Positions 32,812 through 44,135 of a DNA stretch of 64,000 bases are shown in pieces. This DNA comes from Ischnura elegans (lineage: Eukaryota; Arthropoda; Insecta; Odonata; Coenagrionidae), in assembly GCF_921293095.1 (NCBI RefSeq), contig NC_060248.1, positions 133,250,972 to 133,314,971 of the forward strand, given 5' to 3'. Position numbers and translations under genes: made by a program. The notes below the pieces were generated by a model, which saw only the letters and a list, made by a program, of their open reading frames with translations, was not told the DNA's origin and did no database searches. Each line of letters opens with the position of its first letter. Positions within the stretch are counted from its first letter, which is position 1.

Positions 32812-34426
32812 TATAATAATGATCAAAATGACTAAATGTCGTTTAAATTGTCGTGTAAATTTCAAGGATTAAGAGCCATTACATTTTTAGGCACATTTCA
32901 TAGTTTTCTCATTATTTATGGTGTGAAATGTCCACGTGAATGTGATGCTACTGAAATCGAAATAAATATTGGAGATTCAAAATCACAATTTTTCTTATTT
33001 TCCATATTTTTCATTGATAATATGTGCTGTGCTTGGTCGTTTTACATGAAAATTACCGCGTCATTTTCCTACCTGATCTGCATTAACACTACTAACCATA
33101 TCAGGCAAATAAACTACAAAAATGTGAACAGATGGAAGTATAGGATTATCAAATAAAATTAACTATGCAAGAAGCCTATGGGAATCGGTTATCAAGTGAG
33201 GAGTAAAGGTTGTAAAGTGAGACCAGCAATTGACAGCGACATCGTATTGTCAATCGTCTTGGGGAGATGTCAACGCAAAGAGACACGGAGGACCACGACT
33301 CCAGTTCATAGATTAAATAGATAAGGATGTCGAAGGCAGGAGGTACGTCATGGAATGGGAATGAACTTGATGGAACGTGAGGAATAAGGAGAGCTAAGGA
33401 CCAATCTTCAGTTTATATTCAAGGAAAGAACCGCGTCGCACCGTGCCGAAACCCGGATTGGTTGTAATTCAAAGGAGTGAACTATTGAACAAAATATGGT
33501 GGCGCTGCCTGAAATGAAATTTAGAAGTGTATCTCGTATAGCCAATTAAAATTGGAATTCAGTGTAGACCGAAATCGGTTTTTCGATTGGCAAGGCAACC
33601 ATTATCGGGGAGGAGAAGGTGTCTTAACCTGCCCGAGGGTGAGGTTAGAGTGAAGAGGTAGGTGAAGAGGATATTTTCACTCTAACCGCGTACTCGGACA
33701 GGTTAAAGACTTTGAAATTAGCTCGAACACTTTTTCATTTTAAGAGAGCTTTTGAGTGGCCATGACTGTTTTATCTCGTCTTACTGACGGGGGAGTTGAT
33801 GAAAGAGTGAGGGATTAAGGGTAAAGTGGGGGTTTGGGTTGGGTTAAAGCAGAGAAACGCAATCATTATGAAGAAGTTGTTGTTTCGTTGTGGAGTGTGA
33901 GGAGATTAACTGAAGAGGAGCCGTGAATGTTAGGGGAGTGGTTGTGCGCTATGCATTCGCCTCTCCTGTAAGTCATTCCCAAATTATCCGACAATTTCGA
34001 CTCCCCTTTCCACCTTTTACACGTACATCAATATGTATTCTCCTAACCGCCACGGGACCTCCCTGGAAAATGTCACAGCCCGTGTCGTTACAATTGTGTG
34101 TGCAGTTTACTTTTGTGTTTCAACAACATGGTGAGAAAAATCCTAAGATCGTTCTTCTCGTGGGATGGTCTACAATTCCTTTAGCAGTATTGAATTCGGT
34201 TTTGCTAGTGGTGGCCCGTGTCGTCTAATGGTGCAGTCGAAATTCTTCCATCCATTCCCTTCCCAATCCCTGATTGCGTCCGCTGAATCCTTCGCATCTG
34301 CTTCTTATTTCTTTCGCCCTGCCTCCTCCTGGGTGCACGGGAATGGAAGTCTGGACTCATTCTTGCAAACCCCTCTCACAGCTTTCGTTTCCGTGCATTC
34401 GCTATGAACACTACAAGCACACTCAC
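32812..34426. other. No gene recognised (protease intron 3)
   Basis: Contains one imperfect hairpin (33622-33655 with 33676-33706; arms start CTTAACCTG and GGTTAGAGTGAA), perhaps the ends of a small inverted-repeat element. The open frames at 33923-34407 overlap the antisense of exon 3 or are chance. Confidence 0.4.
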
Positions 34427-34733
34427 CGACTTTGACGACGGCTATGTCGTTGGCCATGGTCTGCTTGACGTAGTCCGGGTGCGTGACTGTCTCCGAGATG
34501 CGATACAGTTTGGCAGAGGGCGTGTCCGAGCCGGAGGTGAGGTCGTGGTCGCCCACCAGCAGCCCTAGGCCCTTGGGAAAGTCCTTCTCAAAGAGGCAGT
34601 GGGCCGCTGTGACGGCGTAGCGGCTCGAGACGATGGTGGCGCCGCAAAACACGCGGCGGTCCACGGGGTCAACTAGGCCGGCCATCATCGGGAACTCGTT
34701 CACACCAGTCTCTATCCCCCCCACGATCCGCAT
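34427..34733 (-). CDS. CUB serine protease, exon 3 (activation site, catalytic His and Asp)
   Basis: Acceptor TTGACCAATCGACAG ends at 34734; donor GTGAGTGT starts at 34426. The 307-nt exon enters in phase 0 and leaves in phase 1, encoding residues 166-267. It begins MRIVGG, so the zymogen is cut after Arg167 to free Ile168. It contains FCGATIVSSRYAVTAAHC with the catalytic His210, and ANDIAVVKV with the catalytic Asp261. Trypsin-like activators would recognise the Arg. An alternative reading through the acceptor from an upstream Met (34781) is only intron translation. Confidence 0.92.
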
Positions 34734-35230
34734 CTGTCGATTGGTCAAAACAAGTAGAGGATAGAGAGGGTGTTCATGCATTTTGGATGCAGCTCATGCA
34801 AACTGCGCAGGTAGTTAATTAACTGCGTTCGCGATTGATCGCGAGTTTCCAAACCTCAGAGTGAATATAATCAAGAGATGTCTGCACAGATAATAAAATT
34901 GGAGGACATTAATGAAATAACCAACTTAAGTAACATTATAGGAAGTGAAAAATGTTTGCAAAACAAACAATGGAAAATTTATTTAATTTATGTCTTGATA
35001 CATGCGGTTAATTTCCGTATTTAATTTTAATTTAATTTTAATGAAAATGAAATGTACTATCATTTTCATTATGGAGGTTATGCCCGCTGCACAGTGTTAT
35101 AGGCGTACTAAAACGGCTTACCTATCACTTTATATAGTAATGTTTTTTTTTAATATGAACCAGTATGCAACCTTTGTAAGTTTTCACATATATATATTGG
35201 GTACTTTGGGTATTTAACAAGATATACAAA

Positions 35231-35608
35231 TGAAAGTATACCGGGACTAGCCACGGTGATAACTTTTTACGGAGTCACCCGCAATGCACAAATAGTGCGA
35301 AAAATCCACAGAGGAAAAATCATTCGCCTTGACCGGGATACGAACCCGGATCCCTCGATTTCCGGCCGAGTGCTTTAGCCAGTTAAGCTACCGAGGCGTC
35401 ATTCTCCCCTGTAGAAATTTGTGGACTATACCGGACAAGGTGGTATGGACTACTGAGCATATGATGCGACTAGCAGTCCAGGTCGTGCGCATGGCGCCAC
35501 AGCCGGAGAGCAAAGCCCGAACTTTGAACACTAGAGGTGTTCGCTCTGGACTTATGAAAGTATACCGGGACTAGCCACGGTGATAACTTTTTACGGAGTC
35601 ACCCGCAT
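35231..35608 (-). mobile_element. 378-bp element with 54-bp terminal direct repeats and a tRNA-like core
   Basis: The terminal repeats are 35230-35283 and 35554-35607, identical over 54 bp. On the minus strand each starts TGCGGGTGACTCCG and ends TATACTTTCA(T). A 9-bp target duplication, ATATACAAA, lies at 35222-35230 and 35609-35617. Between the repeats is a tRNA-like block (minus strand, about 35398-35330) with box A TAGCTTAACTGG and box B GGTTCGTATCC. It has no coding capacity. TG...CA-like ends and terminal repeats resemble a TRIM, while the tRNA-like block resembles a SINE; the exact class is open. The frame 35329-35574 is chance. Confidence 0.8.
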
Positions 35609-36394
35609 ATATACAAACTTTGTAAATCTGTAAAATTTACTAAGTTTGTATATCTTAATTCAGCAGTAATTTTCACCAAACTAAATCCCAATCGATCGAT
35701 TTCAGGAACAAGTTTTTTGATAGTACGAACGAAACGAATTCTGCAACGCATTAATTTTGTTTTCATCGCCGGTTTCTTATCAAATACCTTGATAATACGA
35801 ATTATTAAAACAGCAGTCGCCAGGACGACGCATTACTTCCGATTGAGGGGCCTTTTTCAAACACGTAATACTTGTTTCACCCTTATCCGATCGCCTGAAA
35901 ATTCCGGCAGCAATTATTATGTTTACCTCTATAATGAACATAAAGTTTTCCTCCAGCTTTTCCTTAAGGAAAAAAACCTTATGTTTTAACTGCAGATAAA
36001 TTCCGGCGACGCGACGTTTTTTTTAATATGCCCTATGAATTTTTATGATGATGTAATAAGTTCTAAGCGAATAATATATTGCGTAAAAATACGAGTAATG
36101 GGTCATCATTTTTTTCTCTGATTACCTATTTCAAACCCATGCGTGTTCGTCCAATTATCCCTTTGTACATACATAGGGGAATTATATAATGGAATACATA
36201 TAGTAAGAATATACTTATTCTATGGTATGTATAAGGTGTAAACATATGAACTCGACTGATGAAGAGAAATATCATGGAAGTTTTGATAACTTAAAGCCTA
36301 TCGTAGGGAGCACATATAAGAAATATTTGAGGCAGAGCCCTGAAGAAGCAAGGATTCGTCAAGCGTATTGTGGGGAGATTTTCGGATGAGAAAG

Positions 36395-36765
36395 TAAAAG
36401 AGAGGTGCTATTTCGCACTCGTCCGATCGCACCTTGAATATGCAGTGAGCGTATGGGATCCGGAGCAGAAATACTTAATCCGTGAACTTATTACAAAGGA
36501 AAGCTGCGCGATGTTTAAAAAAACTGCCACAAGTTTACAGGAAGCAGTAGAAGGATATTGAAAGAATTTTACTGGGAGCCGATGGAGACTCGGAAGCTGC
36601 GTGCCAGGCTTAGATTGTTTGAACAATCGAGAATAGATATCTTTCTGAGAGAAACTGAGTACATAAAATTAGTACCCCACTACATTTCCAGGTCCGGAGA
36701 TAAATTAAGAGAGATATTTTGCCGAACGGACAGATGTGCCAGTTCCTTTTTCCCCCGGACATAAA
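36395..36765 (+). mobile_element. CR1/jockey-type LINE 3' fragment
   Basis: Reads CYFALVRSHLEYAVSVWDPEQ, then, with frameshifts at about 36480 and 36560, METRKLRARLRLFEQSRID and DKLREIFCRTDRCASSFFPR, matching the tail at 18930-19326 in residue order. It lies in protease intron 2, ending about 80 bp from the donor of exon 2. Confidence 0.75.
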
Positions 36766-36847
36766 AGCACTTTGTAAACGTGGACGAACTTCGCATTATC
36801 GGGCTATTGCTTTTTTTGTCTGATGTAGCTGGGGGAGGGATACGCAC

Positions 36848-37139
36848 CTCGTTTCGCCTTCCGCACTCGCAGGGGGCCATGGGAAACGCGCGGATGGAGC
36901 AGAGGAATCGGTCCATCGGGTGATCCCTGCTGTCCGAGCGGAAGATGACCGCCATGGCGCTTCCCTCCGACTCGGCACTGAAGGCGCCCTCTCCGCAGTG
37001 GGGCTCGCCCTCGCCCTCCGCACCCAGCACCACGTACAAGGCGTCGCCCCCGCTCCCGCCGCAATCCACGCCCCCGCCCCCCAGGCGGAAGTCCGTGCAG
37101 TGCAGGCGAAGGCGTGTCGAAGGCGGAGAGGTGGCACGC
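36848..37139 (-). CDS. CUB serine protease, exon 2 (CUB domain)
   Basis: Acceptor CCTTGCGTTGCAG ends at 37140; donor GTGCGTA starts at 36847. The 292-nt exon enters in phase 2 and leaves in phase 0, encoding residues 68-165. It has LHCTDFRLGGGGVDC, then GGDALYVVLG, EPHCGEGAFSAESEGSAMAV and IFRSDSRDHPMDRFLC, typical of the second half of a CUB domain. It ends CECGRRNE, where the second Cys (160) is the likely disulphide partner of the protease domain. The GC-rich exon gives long open frames in the other two frames, but only this one fits both neighbours. Confidence 0.9.
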
Positions 37140-37819
37140 CTGCAACGCAAGGGACAGCGTGTGAATGGTGGTGATCTCAGAGCTTCAGTTCGCATCAAAT
37201 GCATATTATTCATCATTATTAATTATAAGATATACCATTATTCATTGAGATTATTGAGATTGAGTACGCGATTCAATAACGCGAATTGAAACACATAAAA
37301 ACTGTTGTACTTCACCCTATCCATTAATACTTAATGCATCTCGTTCTTCTTAGAAATGATGAACATTGACACTAAGTTTTTCCACGTGAAACAATGAATA
37401 TGAACAAAAAATTTGTATGAACAAAAAAGTATATAAAATTGATTTGCGTTGAATCCTTAGTTTTTTTCCCGTAAAACGCAAAACATCCATCCTTATATAT
37501 AACAATTTGATGACCTGAGATATTTTAAATAATATAATACCATATAAAATAATAAACTTTCAAAATAATAAATTAACAGCTTTGGTGGAAATTAAAATTA
37601 AATTTATTTCGCCCTCAGCGTTTCCGCACATTCTTTGGTTTTTTCAGGGCTTATAATTTTAAGCTACGACATATAGAGTTAATGAGACAGTCTTTATCTT
37701 CAAAAAATATCCAGCATCATATCCACATGATAACGTTTGAAGTTACGATGGATGAATTATCCTTTTTTTTCTTTGTAATTTGAATCTCAAAGCCCTGAAT
37801 ATAGTCATAGAATAGAGCA

Positions 37820-37933
37820 CAATTTTAATGCTTTGCGACCGAGTGTGACGTGTTCTACGTCACTTTCAAGCTAGACTGCAGTCTTGAAAATGACGTGGAA
37901 CACGTCGACAACGGTCGCAAAACATTAAAATTG
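37820..37933. mobile_element. Small inverted-repeat element (MITE-like)
   Basis: Arms of about 51 bp (37820-37870 and 37883-37933) are complementary with a few mismatches around a 12-nt loop. Both ends read CAATTTTAATG(C/T)TTTGCGACCG from the outside. No target duplication is obvious. Confidence 0.65.
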
Positions 37934-39236
37934 CGTGGAAAGTAGAAAGTGATTTTATTTTATCATCTATAACTTCCACAAAGTTAACTCAGCAACCATC
38001 AACTTCACCTGAATATAGCATTAAATTTGCAGAACATTTTTGAATAAATAAATTGATTGCTCATTCTCCATAAAACACAAGAAAGAGAGATATATCCATG
38101 AATTTTCACTCACAAAACTCGACCTACTACTCCAGAGCCCTCGAAAATGAAATTTGATCCAGAATATTCATTTTGCGAAAAATATGTTAAACATTCGTCG
38201 AAAGGACTACGTTGGTCAACTTTAGTCCTTCCAAATAATTTTCAACTGTCCACATTTCATAATATTATACGAATCTTTACACTTTATATTTGGCGAAAAA
38301 TGATAATTTTATTTCTAAACAGTCTAAAAGGGAAGAGTAGCAGCTGTTGATAGGCGTTCTCAATTAAGTATACCGACGATTTGAATTCATGGCTGAATTG
38401 ATTTTTAGTGGTTCTTAGACGCAATAGGTCATTTCAAAAAGCCTTCCCTCTTTAATTGTTTCGCTTTATTATAACCATTAGTTACTTATTACTAATTCAT
38501 TAGTTTTTGAGAAAGAATTTTGCTAATTTCCGCAATCTGAATGCATAAAATATCTATATCTAAGGATATTAGATTTAAATCTTCATTGATAAAATATCTA
38601 AGGAGAATTTACTCTTTCAAAAAATTAATTTCACGGTCAATTTTCTATCGATTGTAAGATAGGTCATGAAAAAACATGTTTACGACCACCAAGGCTTTTC
38701 ATCTTCGTCGTAAAATAATGAAATGATGGTCTCTATACCCGTTTGAATGCACTGTCATGAAGAAGATGCTCCATCTCTACGAGCTACTCATAGTAACCAT
38801 CATTAAATGCCACATATCGCCCCTCTCCTTCACAAACACAGCTGGCTTTTAGGACGCTATTCACTTAGGTTTATGGCCGTAATCCAGTCACATAATTCAT
38901 ACCTACAAAGAAAATACAATATCTAGATAGCAATCATTAGGAGTGTCAGTTTAAAACGAGAGGATACGAAATAGAGAAATTACTGTGATAAGAAGGTTGT
39001 TTGTAAAATTTTGCACCTAGAAAAACTGTATTCTATTTAATTCAAATAATCACTTACGTTCAATTTACAACTAGTTAGAGCGCAATATGTTGATAGGATG
39101 GCGCAGAATTAAAAAAAATATGAGAGAATTAGCACAAGCCAGTTTGCTTAATAAACTGGTTTGATGAAGACTTATTTTAATCGTGGGAAAGAATAGTTAA
39201 ATATGAAATAAATATATCCCCAGGAAAAAATGTAAC
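37934..39236. other. No gene recognised (protease intron 1)
   Basis: AT-rich intron sequence upstream of the provirus, with no recognisable element. Confidence 0.4.
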
Positions 39237-39242
39237 TGTTTA

Positions 39243-39423
39243 TTTGAAATTGGTGCTTGGAAATAAATGAGACTCGATTGGCTTGACCGGCACGCCGACT
39301 ACCCCGGCTTCTCAGCTGAGTTGTGAGCTCGAAGCCAGTTGCTACCCTACCTGCCGCCGAGCCAGTCGGACTCGCTGAACTGTCAATCACGTTGTCTTGA
39401 GTCATTGAGCCCGGTACACCACA
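39243..39423 (+). repeat. 5' LTR of the gypsy-like element
   Basis: Matches the 3' LTR along its length except for a small cluster near 39390-39405. It ends GGTACACCACA. The 3' LTR begins TGTTGTATTTG; this LTR instead runs from the target duplication GTTTA straight into TTTGAAATTGG, so about 7 nt of the LTR start appear to be missing. An AATAAA polyadenylation motif lies inside. Confidence 0.85.
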
Positions 39424-39523
39424 AATGGCGACGAGGATAAACTATGTGGAAACTAGCGTTATGTAACAGATCGATAACGGCTAGGATAAAGGAAGTAATT
39501 CTGTGTGATCCAGTAATTCTGAA
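39424..39523 (+). other. Primer-binding site and leader
   Basis: TGG starts 2 nt after the 5' LTR (39426) and the following bases GCGACGAGGA form the sequence complementary to a tRNA 3' end. I cannot name the tRNA with confidence. The leader to the gag start is about 90 nt. Confidence 0.6.
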
Positions 39524-41821
39524 ATGGCTGGAGTAATAGGCTCGGTTGGCGAGTTTGATAGTACGATAGACACGTGGTCGTCGTATGTCGAACGATTTGA
39601 ATTGTTCCTGGAATGTAACGAGATAAATGCGACTAAGAAAGTGAGTACTCTCTTAACCGTTGTGGGAGTTAAAACATTTAATTTGATTCGTGATTTGTGC
39701 ACGCCGAACAAACCATCGTCAAAGACGTATAGCGAGTTAGTAAAGCTGGTAGAGGACCATCTTTACCCGGCACCATCATTTATAGCTGAGCGCTACAAAT
39801 TCAGCAAGAGAAATCAAAATGAGGGGGAGACGGTAGCTGATTACATCGCAAACCTCAAAAAGCTGTCAATATATTGCCAGTTCGGGTCTTCCTGAAATGA
39901 ATATTTAAGGGATCGCCTAGTAAGTGGCATCAGGAATGAGTCAACGAAACAGCGACTACTTGCAGAGGCCAGCTTGAGTTTCGAGCAGGCAGTCAAGATT
40001 GCCAGCTCAGTGGAGGCAGCAGAGAAGAACGCAGCAGCCTTGGCTGTCCAAGGAGTCGACAACGGCGGCCGAGTACAGCACATCGCATCATGGAGAGCAA
40101 CGCAAAGGATCAACAACCCCACATCGACCAGGTCAAACTCAGTGTCCAGGGATGGTGGTGTGAAGTGTTTCTGTTGTGGGCAAATTGGGCATGTAAAGAA
40201 TCAGTGTAAATTGTATGGTGTTACTTGCCATAAGTGTGGGAAGAAAAACCACATTGCCAAGGTTTGTCGATCGACGAGTGCGATGACAAGTGCGACAACT
40301 GTGCGTAATAATAGTTACGGCTCTTCCAGGCCACCAAAATGTAAGTCTTTTAATAAGTCTATGTTAAAGCCAAAACACAATTTCGTGGGTTTGGAAAAAT
40401 GTTCCGATACGCAGAGTGCTTTTTGTGTGGGAAATCAAGCTGACGATTTTCACATCGAAGATATTCAGCATATGTTTGTCATGTATGAGGAACATACCGA
40501 GAAAGTCAAAGTTGACCCAATAAGGGTAGATATTGTCGTTCAGGGTGAAATGACTACGTTCGAAGTAGACACAGAAGCAAGTGTGACTGTCATTAGTGAT
40601 AGATTTTACAAGAATAATCTAAGTTCATGTACGCTTTACCCTAGCGAGTTAAAGCTATGTTCCTATACCAATCAACCGATTGTTCCAATTGGTAAAATTA
40701 AAGTCAAGGTCAGCTATCAGAATATAAATAAACTTCTTGATATGTATGTAATCCAAGGGGGATCACATCCGTTAATAGGACGTGATTGGCTTAAAATATT
40801 GGGCATAGATATTTCCTTCAAAAATAAATCCGATCTGTACGAAATTAGCGATTCAAGTAAAATATCTGATAACTTTGATTTAATGGTTAACAATTTAGTA
40901 AAAAAGTTCCCTGAAGTTTTTACCAATAAATTAGGCCAGTACAAAGGCGAACCAGTAGAATTAATTCTTAAAGAAAGTGCTAAGCCGAAATATTTCAAGC
41001 CAAGACCCATTCCCTTTTCCTTGAAGTCAAAGGTTGAGAGCGAATTGCAACGTCTAGTGGACGAAAAAGTGTTAATGCCTGTACGTAGCTGTAATTGGGG
41101 TACGCCAATTGTGCCCGTATTAAAAGCTAATGGTGACATCAGAATCTGTGGGGATTTTAAGGTCACATTAAACCAGTATTTGGAGGTTGATAAATACCCC
41201 ATACCTCGCATTGAGGATTTATTTGTAAGCATGCATAAAGGTAGGCATTTTAGCAAAATTGATTTAAGCAATGCATTTATGCAATTGACCTTAGATTCTG
41301 AGTCACAAAAGCTTTGTACTATTAGCACACACAAGGGTCTCTTCTCTTGTTGCAGAGTGCCCTATGGTATTTCGAGTGCTCCAGGAGTATTTCAAAAGGC
41401 CATTGAACAAACCTTAGCAGGGTTGGAAGGTACTGTTGTGTTTTTAGATGACATTTTGGTTAGTGCACCGGATACTAAAACTCATTATGAGCGATTGGAG
41501 GCTGTGTGTAAACGTCTTAGTGAATGTGGTCTAACAGTAAAAAAGGAAAAATGTAAATTTTTTGCAAGTAAGGTTGAATATTTAGGGTTTAAAATTGATA
41601 AAGACGGATTGCACACATCCCAAGATAAAGTAGCTGCGATTGTGAATGCACCCACACCAAAATCAGTCAATGAAGTTCGAGCATTTATTGGTCTTGTGAA
41701 TTATTATTCTAAGTTTATTAAAAACATGTCAACCATTTTAAATCCTATGTATAAACTTCTACGTAAAGATGTTCCGTTCAAATTTGGCAAAGACTGTCTT
41801 TATGCATTCAACGAAGTGTAA
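39524..41821 (+). pseudogene. Gypsy-like gag-protease-reverse transcriptase, with in-frame stop
   Basis: A single reading frame runs from the gag Met at 39524, broken by a TGA at 39893-39895 and continuing in the same frame to 41821. The gag part starts MAGVIGSVGEFDSTIDTW and has the DUF-like helical core. Two zinc knuckles follow (40166-40207 and 40225-40266), both CX2CX4HX4C. The protease active site reads DTE instead of DTG (40568-40576), a change that should abolish activity. The reverse transcriptase is complete, with the FLDD motif at 41441-41452. The frame then meets TAA at 41819-41821, caused by a single extra base at about 41819. The rest of pol continues in the next frame. Confidence 0.9.
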
Positions 41822-43739
41822 GAAAATCTTGACGCAAGCACCTGTGTTGGCACACTATGATCCAACACTGCCCGTGAAATTGGCAGTTGACGCCAGCTCC
41901 ACCGGACTTGGTGCTGTTTTAAGCATAGTCACTCAGGAGGGTGTCGAAAGGCCAGTTGCATTTCATTCGCGAACCTTATCTCCTGCCGAATGTGGGTACT
42001 CGCAGATAGATAAGGAGGCATTAGCTGTTGTTTTTGGCGTCAAGAAGTTCAACCAATATTTGTACGGACGGAAGTTTACTTTATGTACCGATCACAGACC
42101 CTTAGTAAGCATTTTCGGCCCAAAAAGGGGATTACCTGTTTTCGCCGCGAGTAGACTGCAGAGATATGCTTTGTTTTTATCAGGGTATAATTTTGATGTT
42201 CAGTACGTTAAATCTGAAAAACATGATAATGCTGACGCTCTTTCACGTATGCCATTACCTGACTTACACTCTGTTAATGAAGAAACAAAATTGGTAGGAA
42301 CTTATTTGCATTGTATAGCTGAGAGTTCCGTACCACTAAATTTTGAACATGTAAGAAAAGAAACACAGAGTGACCCTATCTTAAAGAAGGTGTATAATTA
42401 TGTAATGAATGGGTGGCCTAACTTTATCTCAGAGGAAAATAGTGAGTTACAGCCATATTTCTTAAGGAAAGATGAACTGACTGTAGAGCATGGTATTATT
42501 ATGTGGGGGTACAAAATTGTTGTTCCAAGTAAATTGCGTGACTATGTTCTGAACGAATTGCATTCGGGTCATCTAGGTATTTTAAAGATGAAATCTGTGG
42601 CTAGAAATTATGTTTGGTTCCCTAATATTGATAGACGAATAGAAGACCTAGCTAACAATTGCTCGCCTTGCCTTAGAGAACGTTCTAGCCCTCCCAAGAG
42701 TGAACTTCATGTGTGGCATTATCCCGCTTCTCCTTGGGAGAGGTTACATGTGGATTACTTGGGCCCTTTTAGAGGAAAGATGTATTTAGTGGTGATTGAT
42801 GCTCATACTAAGCGGCTTGAGGTATTTGAAGTTAGCTCTACGTCGGCTAAGGTAACCATAGAAAAGCTCAGAGAGCTATTTTCAACATTTGGACTACCTG
42901 TTTCCTTACATTCCAATAATGGCCCACCTTTCACTTCATTAGAATTTAGAAATTTTATGGTATCAAATGGTGTGAAGCACTCATTTTCGCCGCCATACCA
43001 CCCTCGATCTAATGGCCAGGCGGAGAGTTCTGTTAAGTATGCTAAGCATAAGTTAAGTTACGCTTTTGTAGAAAATGCAGATGTAAATATCGCCCTGAGT
43101 AATATATTGTTTAGTTACAGAAACTCTATTCATAGTACTACGAATGAAACCCCTGCTAAACTAATGTTTGGCAGACCTTTAAGATCCAGACTAGATCTAT
43201 TGAGGCCTAATGTGGTCAAGAGAGTGGAACTTAAGCAAGAAAAACAAAAAGAGTATTTTGGTGTTAAGAAAACAAGGATTTTGTTTGAAAATCAACCTGT
43301 TCTAATTAGGGATTATCGCTATAAAGACAAATGGGTTGCAGGGATCGTATTAAAACAATTAAGTGGTGTAATGTATTCTGTAATGTTCAAGTCTGGTTTT
43401 GTTTGTAACAGACATATTGAACAGCTCATTGGGATGAATTCCAGCTCAGTGTATGCCAATTCTGATGATATTAAAACGGGTGATTTCAATGTCAATAACG
43501 ACGCAGTAGCGGAGAGGTCCCCAAACAAAAACAACCTTTCCCCTCACTCCTCACCCACCTCTAGCATTCCCAGTACGCCACGTTTGCCTCACCCATCCCC
43601 ATCGCTGCAATCCCCGGTTCCTTCTCACTCTGACGCTCAGTCAAATGCAAGTGTTCCATCTCCAAACGAGGGATCAGCTGTTGATAAAAGATACCCTCAG
43701 CGCATTAGGAAGTCGGTTGATAGATTTCAATCGCAATGA
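41769..43739 (+). pseudogene. Gypsy-like RNase H and integrase
   Basis: This continues pol after the frameshift at about 41819; codons before that point are out of frame. RNase H is present (LAVDASSTGLGAVLS, then DKEALAVVFG and CTDHRPL). The integrase has the HHCC zinc site (about 42555-42670), the first catalytic Asp (HVDYLGPF) and the catalytic Glu (NGQAESSVKYAK), but the second Asp is replaced by Asn (codon at 42915-42917, in HSNNGPPF), which should block integration. The C-terminus has a GPY/F-like segment and a Pro/Ser-rich tail ending RIRKSVDRFQSQ. Confidence 0.9.
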
Positions 43740-43948
43740 TCTTGTTTATTTGGTTATATTTGAGAGTTTAGTTGGTGTTTATATTAGTTTTTATAGTTTA
43801 TGCATTGTTACACTGCTATTGTTATTGCTTTATATTTCCAAATATGTGTTTCCAAGGAGTTGTTAAAATTTTGTTTATTGAAACAAATTTATTTTTTTTT
43901 GTTATTAAGTTTTGTTCTATGATGCAACCATTTTTGAAAGGGAGGAAT
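43740..43948 (+). other. 3' untranslated region and polypurine tract
   Basis: AT-rich stretch after the stop codon, ending in GAAAGGGAGGAAT directly before the 3' LTR. The open frames here (43645-43960) are by-products. Confidence 0.7.
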
Positions 43949-44135
43949 TGTTGTATTTGAAATTGGTGCTTGGAAATAAATGAGACTCGATTGGCTTGAC
44001 CGGCACGCCGACTACCCCGGCTTCTCAGCTGAGTTGTGAGCTCGAAGCCAGTTGCTACCCTACCTGCCGCCGAGCCAGTCGGACTCGCTGAACTGTCAAT
44101 CACGTGTGTTAAATCATTGAGCCCGGTACACCACA
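43949..44135 (+). repeat. 3' LTR of the gypsy-like element
   Basis: 187 bp beginning TGTTGTATTTG and ending GGTACACCACA, with an AATAAA motif at 43975-43980. It is very short for an LTR. Differences from the 5' LTR cluster at 44100-44115. It is followed by the target duplication GTTTA (44136-44140). Confidence 0.9.

Larger units (their letters stand above)
39243..44135 (+). mobile_element. Ty3/gypsy-type LTR retrotransposon, Mag-like, nearly complete
   Basis: The provirus has a 5' LTR (39243-39423), a primer-binding site from 39426 (TGGCGACGAGG), one gag-pol reading frame and a 3' LTR (43949-44135) preceded by a polypurine tract (GAAAGGGAGGAAT). A 5-bp target duplication, GTTTA, lies at 39238-39242 and 44136-44140. 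Domain order is gag, two CCHC knuckles, protease, reverse transcriptase, RNase H, HHCC integrase and a Pro/Ser-rich C-terminus. It is broken by one in-frame stop, one frameshift and at least two active-site changes (see the CDS entries). The LTRs differ at only a few places, so insertion is recent in evolutionary terms. Confidence 0.9.

Noticed and set aside
35325..35400. tRNA gene on the minus strand
   Set aside because: Boxes A and B are good, but the acceptor stem does not close, position 33 is not T, and the block sits inside a mobile element.
36796..37174. Long open frames in other frames over the CUB exon
   Set aside because: GC-rich coding sequence opens all frames; only one frame gives a CUB domain and fits both splice phases.
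39172..39405. 77-codon minus-strand frame
   Set aside because: It lies mostly inside the 5' LTR and recurs at the 3' LTR; it is antisense of the repeat.
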